Source of the DNA: Actinomycetota bacterium
GTDB taxonomy: Bacteria > Actinomycetota > Acidimicrobiia > Acidimicrobiales > Ilumatobacteraceae
Length of the DNA: 7,244 bases
Direction: 5' to 3'
Assembly: GCA_009704425.1 (NCBI GenBank)
Contig: WLEG01000086.1
Location: forward strand, 1 to 7,244
In this document: positions 5,717-7,244 of the stretch, one piece after another
How the letters are laid out: every line of letters starts with the position of its first letter
Position numbering within the stretch: position 1 is the first letter of the stretch
Position numbers and translations under genes: made by a program
Notes under the pieces: model-generated
Databases searched by the model: none
What the model saw: the letters and a program-made list of their open reading frames with translations, nothing else
Told to the model about the DNA's origin: nothing

Positions 5717-7144
5717 ATGGCCGAGGCCCCGACACGGACCTACATCGTTCGCACCTTCGGGTGTCAGATGAACGAGCACGACTCCGAGCGCATCGCCGGA
5801 TTGCTCGAAAGCGACGGACTGCGCGCGGTGGAGAACGAGGACGACGCGGACGTCGTGGTGCTGAACACCTGTTGCATCCGCGAGAACGCCGACAACAAGT
5901 TGTACGGCACTCTGGGCACCATGCGGCGCTGGAAGAACGAACGCGAGGGTCGACAGATCGTGGTGTCGGGTTGTCTGGCCCAGAAGGACCGCGAGATCGT
6001 GCGCGATCGCGCACCTTGGGTGGACGTCGTGCTGGGCACCCACAACGTTCACCGCACCGTCGACCTGTTGAACGATTCGGTGACGGGGGGTCCGATCACC
6101 GAGATCCTGGACGAAGCCGTTCTCGACGACCAGGCCCTGTTCCCGTCGGCATTGCCGGCCAAGCGCTCCACCAGTTACGACGCGTGGGTGACCATCCAGA
6201 TCGGTTGCGACAATTCGTGCGCGTTCTGCATCGTCCCCAGCGTTCGCGGCGCCGAGATCAGCCGCCCCTACGACGACGTGTTGGACGAGGTTCGTCGCCT
6301 GGCATCCGAAGGTGTCACCGAGGTCACCCTGCTCGGCCAGAACGTCAACAGTTACGGTCGCGACATCCAGCTGGAACGACGCCGGGCCGGACACGACGTG
6401 GCGGCGCGTCCGCTGTTCGCCGATCTGCTGCGTGACGTCGGTGCCGTTCCCGGAATCCGGCGCGTTCGTTTCACCAGTCCGCATCCCAAGGACATGCGCG
6501 CCGAGACTTTCGCCGCGATGGGTTCCACGTCCACGGTCTGCGAGCATCTTCACTACCCGCTGCAGTCCGGAAGCGATCGTCTGCTCTCGGTGATGCATCG
6601 TGGCTACACGGCCGAGCGCTATCTGGAACGCCTGGCCGAGGCGCGTCGCCACGTCGCCGATCTGGCGGTGAGCACCGACATCATCGTGGGTTTCCCCGGT
6701 GAGACCGAGGAGGATTTCGTCGGCACCCTCGAGGTGGCCGCGGCCGCCGAGTACGACTACGCGTACACGTTCATCTTCTCGCCCCGCGAGGGCACCGAGG
6801 CCGCCACCATGGTCGATCGATTCGTGGATCCCGCCGTGGTGGCCGAACGCTTCGCGCGCTTGCGCGTGGTGGTCGAACGGTCCGCGTTGCTGAAGCACGA
6901 GGCCCGCGTGGGCCGCATCGAAGAGGTTCTGATCGAGGGACCGTCGAAGAAGGACCCGGGCGTCATCTCCGGTCGAACCAGGCAGAACAAGCTCGTCCAC
7001 TTCCCGGCGACCGGACCGCTTCGCGCCGGCAGTTACGCCACGGTGCTGGTGACCGGAGCCGCGCCTCACCACCTGCGTGGCGAGTTCCGCGAACTCGTGG
7101 CCGAACCGGCGCATCGCATTCGCATTCCGGTCTCGACCCTGTGA
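5717..7144 (+). CDS. miaB: tRNA-2-methylthio-N6-dimethylallyladenosine synthase MiaB
   Basis: A radical-SAM enzyme that adds the 2-methylthio group to i6A37 in tRNAs reading UNN codons, carrying two 4Fe-4S clusters. The 475-residue product has the N-terminal UPF0004 domain with cluster ligands C16 (RTFGCQMN), C52 (NTCCIRENA) and C86 (VSGCLAQ). It then has the radical-SAM CxxxCxxC motif at C164, C168 and C171 (IGCDNSCAFC), LLGQNVNSYG, the STDIIVGFPGETEEDF segment, and a C-terminal TRAM-like domain (about residues 400-460). NTC-REN-ADNKLYG and GQNVNSYG distinguish MiaB from RimO and MtaB. An extra cysteine, C53, sits next to ligand C52. The frame is open upstream to 5555, but the ATG at 5717 gives the canonical N-terminus and avoids overlap with the sigma gene. 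miaA follows after seven bases. Confidence 0.97.
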   Translation: MAEAPTRTYIVRTFGCQMNEHDSERIAGLLESDGLRAVENEDDADVVVLNTCCIRENADNKLYGTLGTMRRWKNEREGRQIVVSGCLAQKDREIVRDRAPWVDVVLGTHNVHRTVDLLNDSVTGGPITEILDEAVLDDQALFPSALPAKRSTSYDAWVTIQIGCDNSCAFCIVPSVRGAEISRPYDDVLDEVRRLASEGVTEVTLLGQNVNSYGRDIQLERRRAGHDVAARPLFADLLRDVGAVPGIRRVRFTSPHPKDMRAETFAAMGSTSTVCEHLHYPLQSGSDRLLSVMHRGYTAERYLERLAEARRHVADLAVSTDIIVGFPGETEEDFVGTLEVAAAAEYDYAYTFIFSPREGTEAATMVDRFVDPAVVAERFARLRVVVERSALLKHEARVGRIEEVLIEGPSKKDPGVISGRTRQNKLVHFPATGPLRAGSYATVLVTGAAPHHLRGEFRELVAEPAHRIRIPVSTL

Positions 7145-7151
7145 GGGAACC

Positions 7152-7244
7152 GTGACGCGTCCGCGCGTGGCCGTGTTGGGTCCGACGGCCAGTGGCAAGT
7201 CGGCGGTGGCCATGGCGGTGGCCACGTCGGACGTGGGTCGACGA
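7152..7244 (+). CDS. miaA: tRNA dimethylallyltransferase MiaA, N-terminal fragment (cut by window end)
   Basis: Translation from GTG at 7152 runs open to the window end (31 codons) and begins MTRPRVAVLGPTASGKSAVA. GPTASGKS is the P-loop signature of MiaA, which transfers the dimethylallyl group to N6 of A37 in tRNA and so makes the MiaB substrate. A hydrophobic beta-strand (VAVL) directly before the P-loop agrees with the MiaA N-terminus. A GAGGG ribosome site (7143-7147) overlaps the miaB stop. Spacing of seven bases and the shared pathway indicate one transcript with miaB. The prenyl-acceptor and tRNA-binding parts lie beyond the edge, so intactness cannot be judged. Confidence 0.9.
   Translation, partial: MTRPRVAVLGPTASGKSAVAMAVATSDVGRR

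Noticed and set aside
4294..5718. A 474-codon open frame on the - strand opposite the sigma factor gene
   Set aside because: A mirror-frame shadow of the sigma factor gene: low-complexity composition, no motifs, no plausible ribosome site, and it spans the dnaG-sigma and sigma-miaB junctions.
6353..6430. Apparent insertion in MiaB after GQNVNSYG (DIQLERRRAGHD segment)
   Set aside because: This loop varies in length and sequence among MiaB proteins and extra residues here are usual, so it is not evidence of a new domain.
5591..7225. A 544-codon open frame on the - strand opposite miaB
   Set aside because: Its translation is rich in His, Arg, Gly and Val with no recognisable domain, and it lies opposite an unmistakable MiaB. 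Long antisense frames are expected where GC-rich codon use removes stops.
1..7244. Possible mobile element, CRISPR array, toxin-antitoxin or defence system
   Set aside because: No transposase, integrase, terminal repeats, spaced direct repeats or unassigned small genes were seen; every stretch over about 35 bases belongs to a core gene.

Overview
The window is about 7.2 kb of GC-rich bacterial DNA, tightly packed with genes that all read on the + strand. The layout, the protein relationships and the promoter style (a TANNNT -10 box directly ahead of a start codon, giving leaderless messages) suggest an actinobacterium, possibly of the Acidimicrobiia. That placement is an inference from style and synteny; no 16S rRNA or other definitive marker is present.

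From left to right: the 3' end of ppdK (pyruvate phosphate dikinase); an AIM24/TIGR00266-family gene; a TerC-family membrane protein gene that starts on the last base of the AIM24 stop codon; dnaG (primase), whose apparent -10 box overlaps the terC-family stop codon; an RpoD-like sigma-70 factor gene overlapping the 3' end of dnaG; miaB (tRNA methylthiotransferase); and the first 31 codons of miaA (tRNA dimethylallyltransferase), cut by the window edge. No gap between genes exceeds 33 bases.

The genes form three functional blocks. The first is central carbon metabolism (ppdK) with a putative stress or metal pair (AIM24-like plus TerC-like), apparently translationally coupled. The second is dnaG plus sigma factor, the remnant of the classical 'macromolecular synthesis' arrangement linking replication priming to transcription initiation. 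The third is miaB-miaA, two enzymes of one pathway: MiaA puts the isopentenyl group on A37 of tRNAs reading UNN codons, and MiaB then adds the 2-methylthio group.

I found no mobile element, CRISPR array, RNA gene or defence system. This is a core housekeeping region. Its most interesting content is regulatory: a 19-base block, differing at one position, spans the -10 box and start codon of both dnaG and miaB, and the sigma factor encoded between them has a somewhat divergent -10 recognition region.
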